Assembly: GCA_023424215.1 (NCBI GenBank)
Contig: JAFAEC010000125.1
Coordinates: forward strand, 1-10,394
Source: Pseudomonadota bacterium
Lineage (GTDB): Bacteria; Pseudomonadota; Alphaproteobacteria; Caulobacterales; Caulobacteraceae
Reading direction: 5' to 3'
Length of the DNA: 10,394 bases
Shown here: positions 1 to 6,221 of the stretch, in pieces
Position numbering within the stretch: the first letter of the stretch is position 1
Layout: each line of letters opens with the position of its first letter
Made by a program: the position numbers and the translations under genes
Notes under the pieces: generated by a model
Database searches by the model: none
Told to the model about the DNA's origin: nothing
What the model saw: the letters and a program-made list of their open reading frames with translations, nothing else

Positions 1-69
1 GCGAGGCCGCCGGCGGTGTTCAGGCGGCGGCCGCGCGCACCGCTCGCCTGCGGCTCGCTGCGCGGCCTC

Positions 70-105
70 GGATCGGCCTGGCTGATCGCCAAGCCGATCC
101 TCTTT
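70..105 (+). terminator. Terminator-like hairpin at left end
   Basis: A perfect 8-bp stem, GGATCGGC (70-77) with GCCGATCC (93-100), encloses a 15-base loop and is followed by a short pyrimidine run, TCTTTC. It could end transcription arriving from the left before the accessory genes start. The T tract is short, so an intrinsic terminator is only a possibility. A separate 9-bp inverted repeat, 2-10 with 62-70, lies just upstream and could form a larger alternative structure. Confidence 0.4.
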
Positions 106-116
106 CATGTCGCCGC

Positions 117-150
117 TTGACAGCGGCTCATCTGTCGTTGTATTGCGACA
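117..150 (+). promoter_or_regulatory. Candidate promoter with overlapping operator-like inverted repeat
   Basis: A perfect -35 hexamer TTGACA lies at 117-122, with a fair -10 candidate TGTATT at 139-144 after a 16-base spacer. An inverted repeat, TGTCG (133-137) and CGACA (146-150), overlaps the -10 and looks like a protein-binding site. It stands 50 bases before the first rightward gene, which suits a promoter for the 200-1645 genes. This is read from sequence only, and the -10 is imperfect. Confidence 0.4.
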
Positions 151-157
151 GTCATAG

Positions 158-199
158 CCCCGGCGACGGGTCGGGGCAGGCATCGGAAAGGACCGAACC
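158..199 (+). promoter_or_regulatory. Structured leader, copy 1 (hairpin plus looped ribosome binding site)
   Basis: A 19-base block (158-176) with CCCCG and CGGGG ends can fold into a 5-bp hairpin. It is followed by the 16-base block 183-198, in which TCGG and CCGA pair around the Shine-Dalgarno-like AAAGGA, putting the ribosome binding site in a small hairpin loop 7 bases before the ATG at 200. Both blocks recur exactly before the next gene (731-749 and 755-770). Duplication of a whole leader before unrelated coding sequences suggests a shared translational or RNA-level control element. Confidence 0.6.
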
Positions 200-670
200 A
201 TGACCGCCACCGTTCAGACCCTCGCCCTGGAACTGTACACCGCGCTGATCAGCGACACCCGCATCAACGGAGAAACCTTCTACAAGCTGCGCCCCGGCTC
301 GCCGGACTGGATGAGCGACGCGATACAGGCCGCCCATGAGGGCATGCTGCCCGACGACATGCGTTATTCGATGATCCGTGACGTTGCGTTGCGCATGACC
401 GAGGCCGAGGACGACGAAATCACCGACGCTCACGAAGCCGTTGACGGCCTGGTGGACGTTTACACCGCCAGACTTACCGCCTGGCTCGCGTCCAGCCTCG
501 CCCGCGTCGCCTATGTCGACCAGGCCCTGGAGGACAACGGCGGCACGCTTGGCAAGGAAACCTCCCTCGCCAACCTGCTGATGTGGGGCCAGTACGGGGA
601 ATTCCGCGAGATTTGGGACAGCCTGGCGGCCTCGCTGGCCAGCGAAGCCGCGGCCCGCGCCGCCGCCTGA
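200..670 (+). CDS. Hypothetical 156-aa protein
   Basis: I do not recognise this protein. It is acidic and soluble-looking, without a signal peptide or membrane segment. It is mostly predicted helical, with an acidic patch around residues 66-82 (TEAEDDEITDAHEA) and an Ala-rich C-terminus. The ATG is well supported by GGAAAGGA seven bases upstream. It is the first of three rightward genes and shares its leader with the zinc-ribbon gene that follows, which suggests co-regulated accessory functions. I chose this strand because the leader and ribosome binding site point this way, although a comparably long antisense frame exists. I infer that it is a conserved accessory gene of mobile elements, without a function. 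Confidence 0.8.
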   Translation: MTATVQTLALELYTALISDTRINGETFYKLRPGSPDWMSDAIQAAHEGMLPDDMRYSMIRDVALRMTEAEDDEITDAHEAVDGLVDVYTARLTAWLASSLARVAYVDQALEDNGGTLGKETSLANLLMWGQYGEFREIWDSLAASLASEAAARAAA

Positions 671-682
671 CACTCCCGCTCA

Positions 683-705
683 CCCGCCCGGCGCCGCCGG
701 GCGGG
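683..705 (+). terminator. Strong GC hairpin after the first accessory gene
   Basis: A perfect 10-bp stem, CCCGCCCGGC (683-692) with GCCGGGCGGG (696-705), has a 3-base loop and starts 12 bases after the stop codon at 670. It is followed by CTTGCC, not a true T tract, so it may terminate weakly, attenuate, or protect the upstream mRNA 3' end. A second perfect hairpin, CGGACTG (711-717) with CAGTCCG (723-729), follows immediately. Confidence 0.5.
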
Positions 706-730
706 CTTGCCGGACTGTCAGCCAGTCCGC

Positions 731-770
731 CCCCGGCGACGGGTCGGGGGCCCTTCGGAAAGGACCGAAC
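731..770 (+). promoter_or_regulatory. Structured leader, copy 2
   Basis: Bases 731-749 are identical to 158-176, and 755-770 are identical to 183-198. In this copy the stem around the ribosome binding site is longer: TTCGG (754-758) pairs with CCGAA (765-769) around AAAGGA, six bases before the ATG at 771. With hairpins 683-705 and 711-729, this intergenic stretch can form four hairpins in about 90 bases. The shared leader implies common regulation of the genes at 200 and 771. Confidence 0.6.
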
Positions 771-1397
771 ATGGCTCGCCTGCTCAACCACTACACCTGT
801 CCCCGCTGCGCCGAGGTCTGGTCGGACGAATGGGACTGCATGGCCGACGACGATTGCCCGGCCTGCGGCCTGCGCCATATCTCGCCCCACGACGCCGACG
901 AGCTGGAGGAGGATGAGGAGGAGCCCGCGCCGGTCCTGCCCGCCCTGCCCGACCGCGCGCCGCGTCCGCTGGCCCTGCACATGCGCGCCGACGCCATCGC
1001 CGCCGGCCACCCCTACGTGTTCCGGGTGCTGATCTGGTGCCGGGTCGAGGGCTGGCGGACCTTCTGTCACTACCGCGAGCGCGACCCGCGGACGGCGCGA
1101 ACCATGGCCCACGACATGGCCCGGGCGCTGCATCGCGACCACGACCCGCGCTGCGTCCTGGTGGCCCAGGACGCCATGCCCGGCTCGCCGGAACTGATCG
1201 AGGATTGGGAAGCTGTCGAGCTTGCCGACGGCCCCGCCCTGCAAAAGCTGGTCGCCGGCGTCGCGCCCGTGCCCCTCGCCGCCCGCCAGGTCGAGGCGCT
1301 GCAGCGCCAGCGCGCCGAGCGGCGCGGCGACGCCCCCTTGCCCTCGGGCGGTCTGTTCGACGATGTTGCACGCGCTCAACAGGACCTGTTCGCATGA
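771..1397 (+). CDS. Zinc-ribbon protein, 208 aa
   Basis: The N-terminus carries two CPxC knuckles, C10-P-R-C13 and C29-P-A-C32, with an extra C23. This is the layout of a rubredoxin-like zinc ribbon that could bind one zinc ion. A very acidic linker (residues about 41-52, DADELEEDEEEP) joins it to a C-terminal part of unknown fold with many Arg and Ala residues. I recall similar N-terminal ribbons in accessory proteins of proteobacterial integrative elements and plasmids, but cannot name a family. The start is fixed by the repeated leader (GGAAAGGA six bases upstream). The stop overlaps the next gene by ATGA, so the two are translationally coupled. The role is unknown; nucleic-acid binding or protein interaction is plausible. 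Confidence 0.85.
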   Translation: MARLLNHYTCPRCAEVWSDEWDCMADDDCPACGLRHISPHDADELEEDEEEPAPVLPALPDRAPRPLALHMRADAIAAGHPYVFRVLIWCRVEGWRTFCHYRERDPRTARTMAHDMARALHRDHDPRCVLVAQDAMPGSPELIEDWEAVELADGPALQKLVAGVAPVPLAARQVEALQRQRAERRGDAPLPSGGLFDDVARAQQDLFA

Positions 1398-1645
1398 CCG
1401 ACCGACCGAACGCCGCCGAACTCGTCGCCATGGCCGGCCGGGCCCTCTACGGGGTCGACTGGCAGGCGCCCATGGCCCGGGCCCTGGTGGTGCAGCTGCG
1501 CACGGTCCAGCGGGTGGCCGAGGCCGCCCGCGCCGGCCGCGACTATCCGGCTGCCCGCGCCTGGCTCACCGACCTGGCCGAGCTGATCGACCTGCGCAGC
1601 CGCGAGCTGGCCGCGCTCCGCGCCATGCTGCTGCAGGCGGACTAG
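1394..1645 (+). CDS. Small HTH-like protein, 83 aa
   Basis: This gene begins inside the zinc-ribbon gene's stop (ATGA), which fixes its start. Residues about 9-40 read ELVAMAGRALYGVDWQAPMA and on to RTVQR. This resembles a family of small proteobacterial proteins with a core like ALYG..WQ..LAR.L.V..RTV.R, in which a short helix-turn-helix follows the WQ. The rest is a long amphipathic helical region rich in Ala, Leu and Arg. I infer a small DNA-binding or regulator-like protein. The normally Gly-containing turn of the HTH is not obvious here (ALVVQLRT), so it may have lost DNA binding. Its TAG stop at 1643-1645 interlocks with the stop of the convergent gene at 1642. Confidence 0.75.
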   Translation: MTDRPNAAELVAMAGRALYGVDWQAPMARALVVQLRTVQRVAEAARAGRDYPAARAWLTDLAELIDLRSRELAALRAMLLQAD

Positions 1646-1914
1646 ACCAGGCGCAACGGAACCCCTCGCGGGGGCGGCGACTGGTGCGGCCCCTGCGGGG
1701 TGAATGCGTCTTTCAGCCACTCCTTGGCGGTCGCCCGCTCGTACTCACGGCAGGCGTCCCACAGCCGGGGTCGGGGGCCCTTGAAGAACCCGATCCGGTC
1801 CAGGGCGGCGACGTCGAACGCCCAATACTCCTCCGCGCGGCCCCACGCCGTCTCGCAGGACCAAAGCGAGGGGCAGTCCCAGGCATCGCAATAGCGGCGC
1901 TTCGCCTTCGCCAC
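1642..1914 (-). CDS. Hypothetical 90-aa protein, last gene of the leftward operon
   Basis: I do not recognise this small basic protein. It is rich in aromatic residues (several Trp, Tyr and Phe between residues 8 and 50) and has three N-terminal cysteines, C9, C14 and C20, which could contribute to a metal site. The C-terminus is Pro- and Arg-rich. The GTG start lies one base after the stop of the ATPase gene, so it is coupled to it and is the distal gene of the replication operon. Its TAG stop (complement of 1642-1644) overlaps the stop of the rightward gene within a four-base CTAG. The position suggests an accessory replication or nucleic-acid role, but that is only inference. Confidence 0.75.
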   Translation of the reverse strand: MAKAKRRYCDAWDCPSLWSCETAWGRAEEYWAFDVAALDRIGFFKGPRPRLWDACREYERATAKEWLKDAFTPQGPHQSPPPRGVPLRLV

Positions 1915-1915
1915 G

Positions 1916-3808
1916 TCAGGCCGCCTCGTCCTCGCGCTGGTCCTCCTCCTCCCCGACGTCGGGGAAGGCGGCGGCCAGCTGGACGAACACCCCGTTGCGC
2001 TTCTTGTCGAGGCCGGCGCCGCAGACGTCGCGCCAGATCATGGCCCGCGGCGCGCGCTGCAGGGTCATATGCCACACCCCCACGGCGCCGGGGGCCCCTT
2101 CCCAGCTGGTGCCGGCGAAGTTCTTGCGCGTCTCCGGGTGGTTGCAGGGGATGAACAGGCGCGTGTTCTCCCACGTCGGCAGATCGCCCTTCGGAACCGA
2201 CACCGTCAGCCCCATCATGGTGCAGATCGCTTTCAGGTCGCCGAACGTGTTCGGCTTGTGACGGAAGGCGGCGATGCGCGAGCCGAGCGTGGGATAGGCG
2301 TTGGCCTTGTTGCGCAGGGCCTCGGGCGTCACGTCGCACAGGTGCATCAGGCACTCGCGCCAGTCGTCGGTCTTGTTGGCCGTCTCGCCCAGGTCGGCGG
2401 CCTTCAACCGCACCGCCCACGTCTCCAGCTCCTCGGCGGTCGGGTCGTGGTCGTGTTCGGCGATGTGGGCGGCGGCCAGCAGGGCGCCGAACTGTTCGGC
2501 CCCGCGCGCGTCGTGGCGGCCGTGGTCGATCAGCGCCCGCTTGAACGCCAGCAGGGTGCGATGCCACCGGGGCCAGCCGTCGATCATGCGGCGCAGCAGC
2601 TGGCGGCCGGTGTCGCCGATCAGTTTCCACGGGATCGCGGGATCCGCCGTCGCCTCGGCGAAGCGGTCCAGGTTCAGGATGGCGAAGCGGCTCATGTCCT
2701 GCTGGCGCAGGGTCGGAATGTTGATCGAGGTGCAGATGAACGCCGACCGACACTCGAACTCCTTGGCGACCCCGTCCGAGGAGCCGCGCCCGATCTTGTC
2801 GCCGCTCGACGCCATGCGGATCAGCTCGATGACCTTTTGCGGGCTGGCCGGGTCGTTCGCCGGCTTGGCTTCCAGTTCGTCGATGACCACGGGAATGCTG
2901 TCGTGGCCCAGCTTCTGGTACAGGTACGCCCCGGTCGTGTTGCCGGTTTTCAGCAGGCCGTGCCCGAACAGCTGGCGCAGCAGCTCCAGCAGGGTGGACT
3001 TGCCCGACCCGTATTCGGCGGTCACGAACACCATCGACCGCCAGGACAGGGCCCCGCCGATCATCGCCATGCAGGCCCAGCCGACCAGCAGGTGCGGGTC
3101 GATTTGCTTGCGGCGCCAGTTCCAGGTTTCGAACACCTCGCGCAGCAGCTCGACCGGCCCGTGCCGCCCGCCCTCGATCGGCGTCGGCCACGGCGCGCCC
3201 ATCCTCGGCCGGGCCGGATAAATCCAGCTGCCGTGACGCCCCGGCTCGCGCCAGACGCCCTCGACATAGACCCGGTCGCCGGCGTGATAGACCAGCTGAT
3301 GCGCGTCGTCCTGCCACGCGCCCCGGCCGTGCAGCCGGTCGGGGTCATAGGGCCCCATATAGGCGCAGGCGTCGACGATGGCCTGGCGCGCGTCGTCGGC
3401 TTCCCAGCCGGCCACCCGCCCCTTCTTGTCCCGGCGCGGCCAGGCCCATTCCAGATAGCGGCTGCGCCCGGCGAAGGCGCCGCCGATCGGGCCCTTGCCG
3501 CTCGAGCTGTCTTTCAGCCGGTGCACGTCGCCCATGGCGTTCAGCACCACGCTGGCGTCGGCGTCGCGGCCCAGCGGGACGATCGGGCACAGCGGCGGCA
3601 GGCCGGTCCACCGATCGGCCAGGCCCTGCGCCTGCCATTCGCCCGGCTCGACCTCGCCCACGTCCGGGATGCGCAGCGGCGAGCCCTGCAGCGGGTCCAG
3701 CCGCCCGCGCTCGCGCAGGTCCATCAGCTGCCAGTCGCCGCCCTCCTTCGGCTCCTCGGCGGCGGCGGGCGCCAGCGCCCCGGCGATGGGGTCGATTTCG
3801 TCTGTCAC
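1916..3808 (-). CDS. P-loop ATPase, probable phage replicative helicase-like protein, 630 aa
   Basis: This is the largest gene of the leftward operon. A Walker A-like motif, AEYGSGKST, lies at residues 264-272 (catalytic K270); the first position of the classical G-x4-GKS is Ala here. A Walker B-like hydrophobic strand ending in acidic residues, VVIDE, lies at 307-311. A sensor-like strand, FICTSINIP, is at 357-365, and a possible arginine finger is R374 in MSRF. Residues 1-230 are a separate N-terminal region of unknown function, and the C-terminus is strongly acidic (EEEDQREDEAA). The GTG start overlaps the primase-polymerase stop (GTGA). Adjacency to a Prim-Pol gene and the central P-loop domain fit the primase-helicase pairs of phages and satellites. 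I infer ATP-driven DNA unwinding or initiator loading, but helicase activity is not proved by sequence. Longer in-frame starts upstream would lie inside the primase gene. Confidence 0.85.
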   Translation of the reverse strand: MTDEIDPIAGALAPAAAEEPKEGGDWQLMDLRERGRLDPLQGSPLRIPDVGEVEPGEWQAQGLADRWTGLPPLCPIVPLGRDADASVVLNAMGDVHRLKDSSSGKGPIGGAFAGRSRYLEWAWPRRDKKGRVAGWEADDARQAIVDACAYMGPYDPDRLHGRGAWQDDAHQLVYHAGDRVYVEGVWREPGRHGSWIYPARPRMGAPWPTPIEGGRHGPVELLREVFETWNWRRKQIDPHLLVGWACMAMIGGALSWRSMVFVTAEYGSGKSTLLELLRQLFGHGLLKTGNTTGAYLYQKLGHDSIPVVIDELEAKPANDPASPQKVIELIRMASSGDKIGRGSSDGVAKEFECRSAFICTSINIPTLRQQDMSRFAILNLDRFAEATADPAIPWKLIGDTGRQLLRRMIDGWPRWHRTLLAFKRALIDHGRHDARGAEQFGALLAAAHIAEHDHDPTAEELETWAVRLKAADLGETANKTDDWRECLMHLCDVTPEALRNKANAYPTLGSRIAAFRHKPNTFGDLKAICTMMGLTVSVPKGDLPTWENTRLFIPCNHPETRKNFAGTSWEGAPGAVGVWHMTLQRAPRAMIWRDVCGAGLDKKRNGVFVQLAAAFPDVGEEEDQREDEAA

Positions 3809-4767
3809 GCAACACCTTCGTTCCGCCGCGGCGGCGCGCCCTTGGGATGGCTTTCGGCCCGCTTCATCGCGTGATCGACCGCCCTGGCCACAATCTGATG
3901 GGTCCACGGCTGGCGCGGATTACCGGCCCACATCGCCGTGCCGGCGCGGATCAGCGCCTCGCGCGCGCGGGCGCCGTCCAGCACCCCCCCGGCGACCAGC
4001 CGGCCGATGGAGAAGGCGCGCCGGTGCAGGGTGTCGTTCTGCGTCCCCGGCATGGCGCCGGCGATGGCGTCGCAGGCCCCCTGCAGGGCGGCGCGTCCAT
4101 AGGCGTCCTCGCCGCCGACGCGGGCCACCGCCACCCGGCTGGCGGGTCGGGGCCCGGCCGCCGGTTCGGGCGGGCAGGCCAGCTGCAGCAGCCAGCGCGG
4201 GGCCGGCGCCGGCGTCCGCTCGAACGGGCTGCACCCGGCTGCCCAGGCGTACAGGCGGCCCGATGGGTGCACCGAGGGCGCCGCCACGATGTATCCGCCC
4301 TCGCCCCGGATATCGAGGCCGGGATAGGGCCGCTCGCCGCCCGGCGCCGCCCCCAGGTTGCCGGCCTTGTTGCGCGGCTCGACCCCGTCGGGCCAGGCGA
4401 ACAGCAGGTGGCCGCCCTTGCCCGTCGACTGCCGCACCGTCTGCGGCAGGGGCTGATAGGCGCGGGCCAGCTTCATCAGGCTGGCCACCCCCTGCTCGCC
4501 GTCGACGTCCAGCACGAAGAAGCCCGAGGCCGCGCCCGTGGCCACGCCGATGTTGGCCGCCGGCCCGGCCACGGCCGCCGGCTTGTCGCCCTCGGCGCGC
4601 GGCAGGGCCCGGCGTCCGCTCCACCAAGCCACCACCTCCTCGACGTCCTGGCTGGCGTCCAGCTTGCCGTTGGTGTTCGGGTACGGCTTCTTGTCCCGCG
4701 GGCGCAGCGGGAACACGGCCCAGCCGAGGGCCGCCAGATCGTGGGCCTGTTCGGTCAGGTCGATCAT
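3805..4767 (-). CDS. Bifunctional DNA primase/polymerase (Prim-Pol), 320 aa
   Basis: The first 200 residues match the bifunctional primase/polymerase N-terminal domain known from phages, plasmids and satellites (archaeo-eukaryotic primase superfamily). Visible motifs are GWAVFPL near the N-terminus (15-21), the metal-binding LDVDG with D87 and D89, STGKGGHLLF at 114-123 with H120, and LDIRGEGGYIVAAPSVH at 151-167 with D152. All the key acidic residues are therefore present. In the family these catalyse primer synthesis and DNA extension. Residues 215-310 are a helical C-terminal region typical of phage Prim-Pol proteins, probably regulatory or partner-contacting. The ATG overlaps the stop of the 50-aa gene (ATGA), and the ATPase gene overlaps its 3' end. 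This is the core replication enzyme of the element. Confidence 0.93.
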   Translation of the reverse strand: MIDLTEQAHDLAALGWAVFPLRPRDKKPYPNTNGKLDASQDVEEVVAWWSGRRALPRAEGDKPAAVAGPAANIGVATGAASGFFVLDVDGEQGVASLMKLARAYQPLPQTVRQSTGKGGHLLFAWPDGVEPRNKAGNLGAAPGGERPYPGLDIRGEGGYIVAAPSVHPSGRLYAWAAGCSPFERTPAPAPRWLLQLACPPEPAAGPRPASRVAVARVGGEDAYGRAALQGACDAIAGAMPGTQNDTLHRRAFSIGRLVAGGVLDGARAREALIRAGTAMWAGNPRQPWTHQIVARAVDHAMKRAESHPKGAPPRRNEGVA

Positions 4768-4916
4768 GCCTGCCCCCGCCGGCTGCGGGCCGCCAGCCAG
4801 GCGTCCAGCTCGCGGTCCAGCCGGGCCACCGGCCGCCCGCTGATCCGCGACAGGGCGGCAAGGCTTCCGCCCGTCTCAAGCCAGCGCCAGGTTTCCCAGG
4901 GTTGGATCGCCTTCAC
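4764..4916 (-). CDS. 50-aa basic helical protein, possible mini-HTH
   Basis: This very short gene begins with GTG overlapping the upstream stop (GTGA) and ends overlapping the primase start (ATGA), so its boundaries are fixed on both sides. The protein starts VKAIQPWETWRWLETGGSLAA. It is basic, with a Trp-rich N-terminus followed by a segment of the form LAALSRISGRPVARLDREL (residues 20-38), which has the spacing of a helix-turn-helix: LAALSRISG, then a recognition-helix-like RPVARLDREL. I infer a minimal DNA-binding protein or an adaptor for the primase. No function is assigned. Its conserved placement between a winged-helix protein and the Prim-Pol argues that it is a real gene. Confidence 0.7.
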   Translation of the reverse strand: MKAIQPWETWRWLETGGSLAALSRISGRPVARLDRELDAWLAARSRRGQA

Positions 4917-5338
4917 GCCGCTTCCCCCGCCCAGGTCTTGATCGCCCGCGCGGACGCCGGCGACAGAACCCAGCCCAGCCCCCAGCTGTTCTCGATCGTC
5001 GCCGCGCACCCCGCCCGCCTCAGGGACTTGCGGGCGTAGCAGATCATCACGGCGGCCACCTTCCGGCCCGGCTCCTCGCTCCATTTCGCCCCCGGTATGC
5101 CCCGGGTGGCGTCGAGGATTTGCTGCGGCGTCACCGGCCGCCCCGGGCGGTCGGCCATCAGCATCAGGGCGACGATCGAACCGCCACGCGCCCCGGCGAA
5201 GGCCTTGCGCCAGCGGCTCAACCGTTCCGCCGTCGCGCCGGCGGCCTCGGCCGCCTTCGCCCCCGCTTCCCACGCCTCGATTTCCTCGCGCGCCTCGCGC
5301 AGCTGGCGGTGCAGATCGTCACAGGTCGCGCAGGTCAC
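4913..5338 (-). CDS. Coiled-coil plus OmpR/PhoB-type winged-helix protein, 141 aa
   Basis: Residues 1-50 begin with a C3-x-x-C6 pair and continue as a charged helix likely to form a coiled coil (DLHRQLREAREEIEAWE). Residues 53-127 resemble the C-terminal DNA-binding domain of OmpR/PhoB response regulators: a first helix with LMLMADRPGRPVT, a helix ILDATRG, a recognition-helix-like AAVMICYARKSLRRAG (95-110), and the wing hairpin ATIENSWGLGWVL (113-125). No receiver domain is present. Such orphan winged-helix domains are seen in phage replication regions. I infer sequence-specific DNA binding, perhaps at an origin or operator, and dimerisation through the N-terminal helix. The GTG start overlaps the stop of the DnaA-like gene. 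The longer upstream open frame lies inside that gene and was not used. Confidence 0.8.
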   Translation of the reverse strand: MTCATCDDLHRQLREAREEIEAWEAGAKAAEAAGATAERLSRWRKAFAGARGGSIVALMLMADRPGRPVTPQQILDATRGIPGAKWSEEPGRKVAAVMICYARKSLRRAGCAATIENSWGLGWVLSPASARAIKTWAGEAA

Positions 5339-5769
5339 GCCGCTTCCCCCATGCTCGCCAGCACCAGCCTTGCCGCCGCGCCGATCATTCGCTTGCCCAG
5401 CTCCTCCAGCAGGGCGTCGACGCCCGGGTCGTCGCGCATGTCCTCGACGTCCTGACAGTGGGTGATGACGGTCGATCGGTGCAGGCCCGCCGCGCGCGCC
5501 AGTTCGGCCTGCGGCACGTTGCCCACCGTCACCGCCAGATAGCAGCCGACCTTCCGGCCCAGGGTGGTGGTCACGTCCGACCCCCGCCCCACCTTGCCGC
5601 TGCCCTCGCCGCCCGAGGTGGCGCAGATGCGCAGGAAGGCCCCGCCCTGCACCGCCTGCCCGGCCAGATCGCAGGCCAGCAGCCACGCCGCCCGCGCCTG
5701 GTCGGCCACCTGCCGCCCTCGCACGCGCGGGGCCTCGGCCGGCTCGATCATCAGGACCGCCCCCGCCAT
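5335..5769 (-). CDS. DnaA domain IV-like helix-turn-helix protein, 144 aa
   Basis: Residues about 66-124 resemble the C-terminal DNA-binding domain (domain IV) of the replication initiator DnaA: the helix TLGRKVGCYLAVTVG, then AELARAAGLHRSTVITHCQD (88-107). There HRSTV corresponds to the RDHSTV signature that contacts the DnaA box, and VEDMRDDPGVDALLEEL follows. No AAA+ ATPase domain is present, so it is not a full initiator. In alphaproteobacterial phages such stand-alone DnaA-IV-like proteins are common in early regions. I infer origin binding or transcriptional control. The start taken is the ATG five bases after the upstream stop. An in-frame ATG at 5751 (residue 7), preceded by a GGGGGCGG stretch, is an alternative. 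Confidence 0.85.
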   Translation of the reverse strand: MAGAVLMIEPAEAPRVRGRQVADQARAAWLLACDLAGQAVQGGAFLRICATSGGEGSGKVGRGSDVTTTLGRKVGCYLAVTVGNVPQAELARAAGLHRSTVITHCQDVEDMRDDPGVDALLEELGKRMIGAAARLVLASMGEAA

Positions 5770-5774
5770 CGCCG

Positions 5775-6221
5775 TCAGCCGTCGATATCGGCGCGCGGCG
5801 CGCGCTCGGGCCGCGGATCGTCGGCCAGCAGGGGGTCGGGCGGAATGTGCAGGCCCAGCCGGTTGCCGGGCCGCTGATTGACCGGCGACCAGCCGGGCGT
5901 TTCCGCTTCCCGCGCCTTGCGGTGCATGTAGATGTTGTCGCAGCCGACCAGAGGGCCCAGCCCGTCGGCCAGGAACTTGAGCCGGTCGCGGTTCGCGCGC
6001 TGCGTCGCGGCGTCCATCCGGGGCCATTCGCGGGCCAGCCGGATCAACGGCACGCACAGGTTGGTCAGGGCCTCGGGCGACGGCGCCACCGCCTTGCCGG
6101 CCCGGTTGGCGGCCCGGGCCAGATCGGCGGCCGATCCGGCCCGGCCGATCACCGCCTGCCAGGCCTTGCAGCACAGGGTGCGCCAGCATTTCAGGTCGGC
6201 CGTGGTCGGGTGGTAGGTCAT
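5775..6221 (-). CDS. Hypothetical 148-aa early phage protein
   Basis: I do not recognise this protein. It starts by ATGA overlap with the Cro-like gene, which rules out the longer upstream frame. It is basic and largely helical to residue 100, with a Trp/Cys cluster (LKCWRTLCCKAWQAV, residues 9-23), then Ala/Arg helices. The C-terminus is Pro-rich and probably disordered (residues 110-148). No membrane segment is visible. As the second gene of the leftward operon, directly between a Cro-like regulator and a DnaA-like protein, an early regulatory or replication role is likely, but that rests on position alone. Confidence 0.8.
   Translation of the reverse strand: MTYHPTTADLKCWRTLCCKAWQAVIGRAGSAADLARAANRAGKAVAPSPEALTNLCVPLIRLAREWPRMDAATQRANRDRLKFLADGLGPLVGCDNIYMHRKAREAETPGWSPVNQRPGNRLGLHIPPDPLLADDPRPERAPRADIDG

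Noticed and set aside
1..108. Leftward frame starting at an ATG at 108 and running off the left edge
   Set aside because: The visible 36 codons are Arg/Pro/Ala-rich without a clear ribosome binding site, and they cross a terminator-like hairpin. The evidence is too weak to call a gene. A rightward tail ending at 118-120 is equally possible.
474..1379. Leftward open frame opposite the zinc-ribbon gene
   Set aside because: The rightward frame has a repeated leader, a Shine-Dalgarno and CPxC knuckles; the antisense frame has none of these.
1713..3317. Long open frame on the minus strand in another phase of the ATPase gene (534 codons)
   Set aside because: It is Arg/Pro/Ala-rich low-complexity translation typical of a shadow frame in high-GC DNA. 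The frame with Walker motifs and coupled overlaps is the real one.
2069..3874. Long rightward open frame opposite the ATPase gene (601 codons)
   Set aside because: Its composition is dominated by Ala, Arg, Val and Gln without motifs. It is antisense to a well-supported gene and has no ribosome binding site or coupled neighbours.
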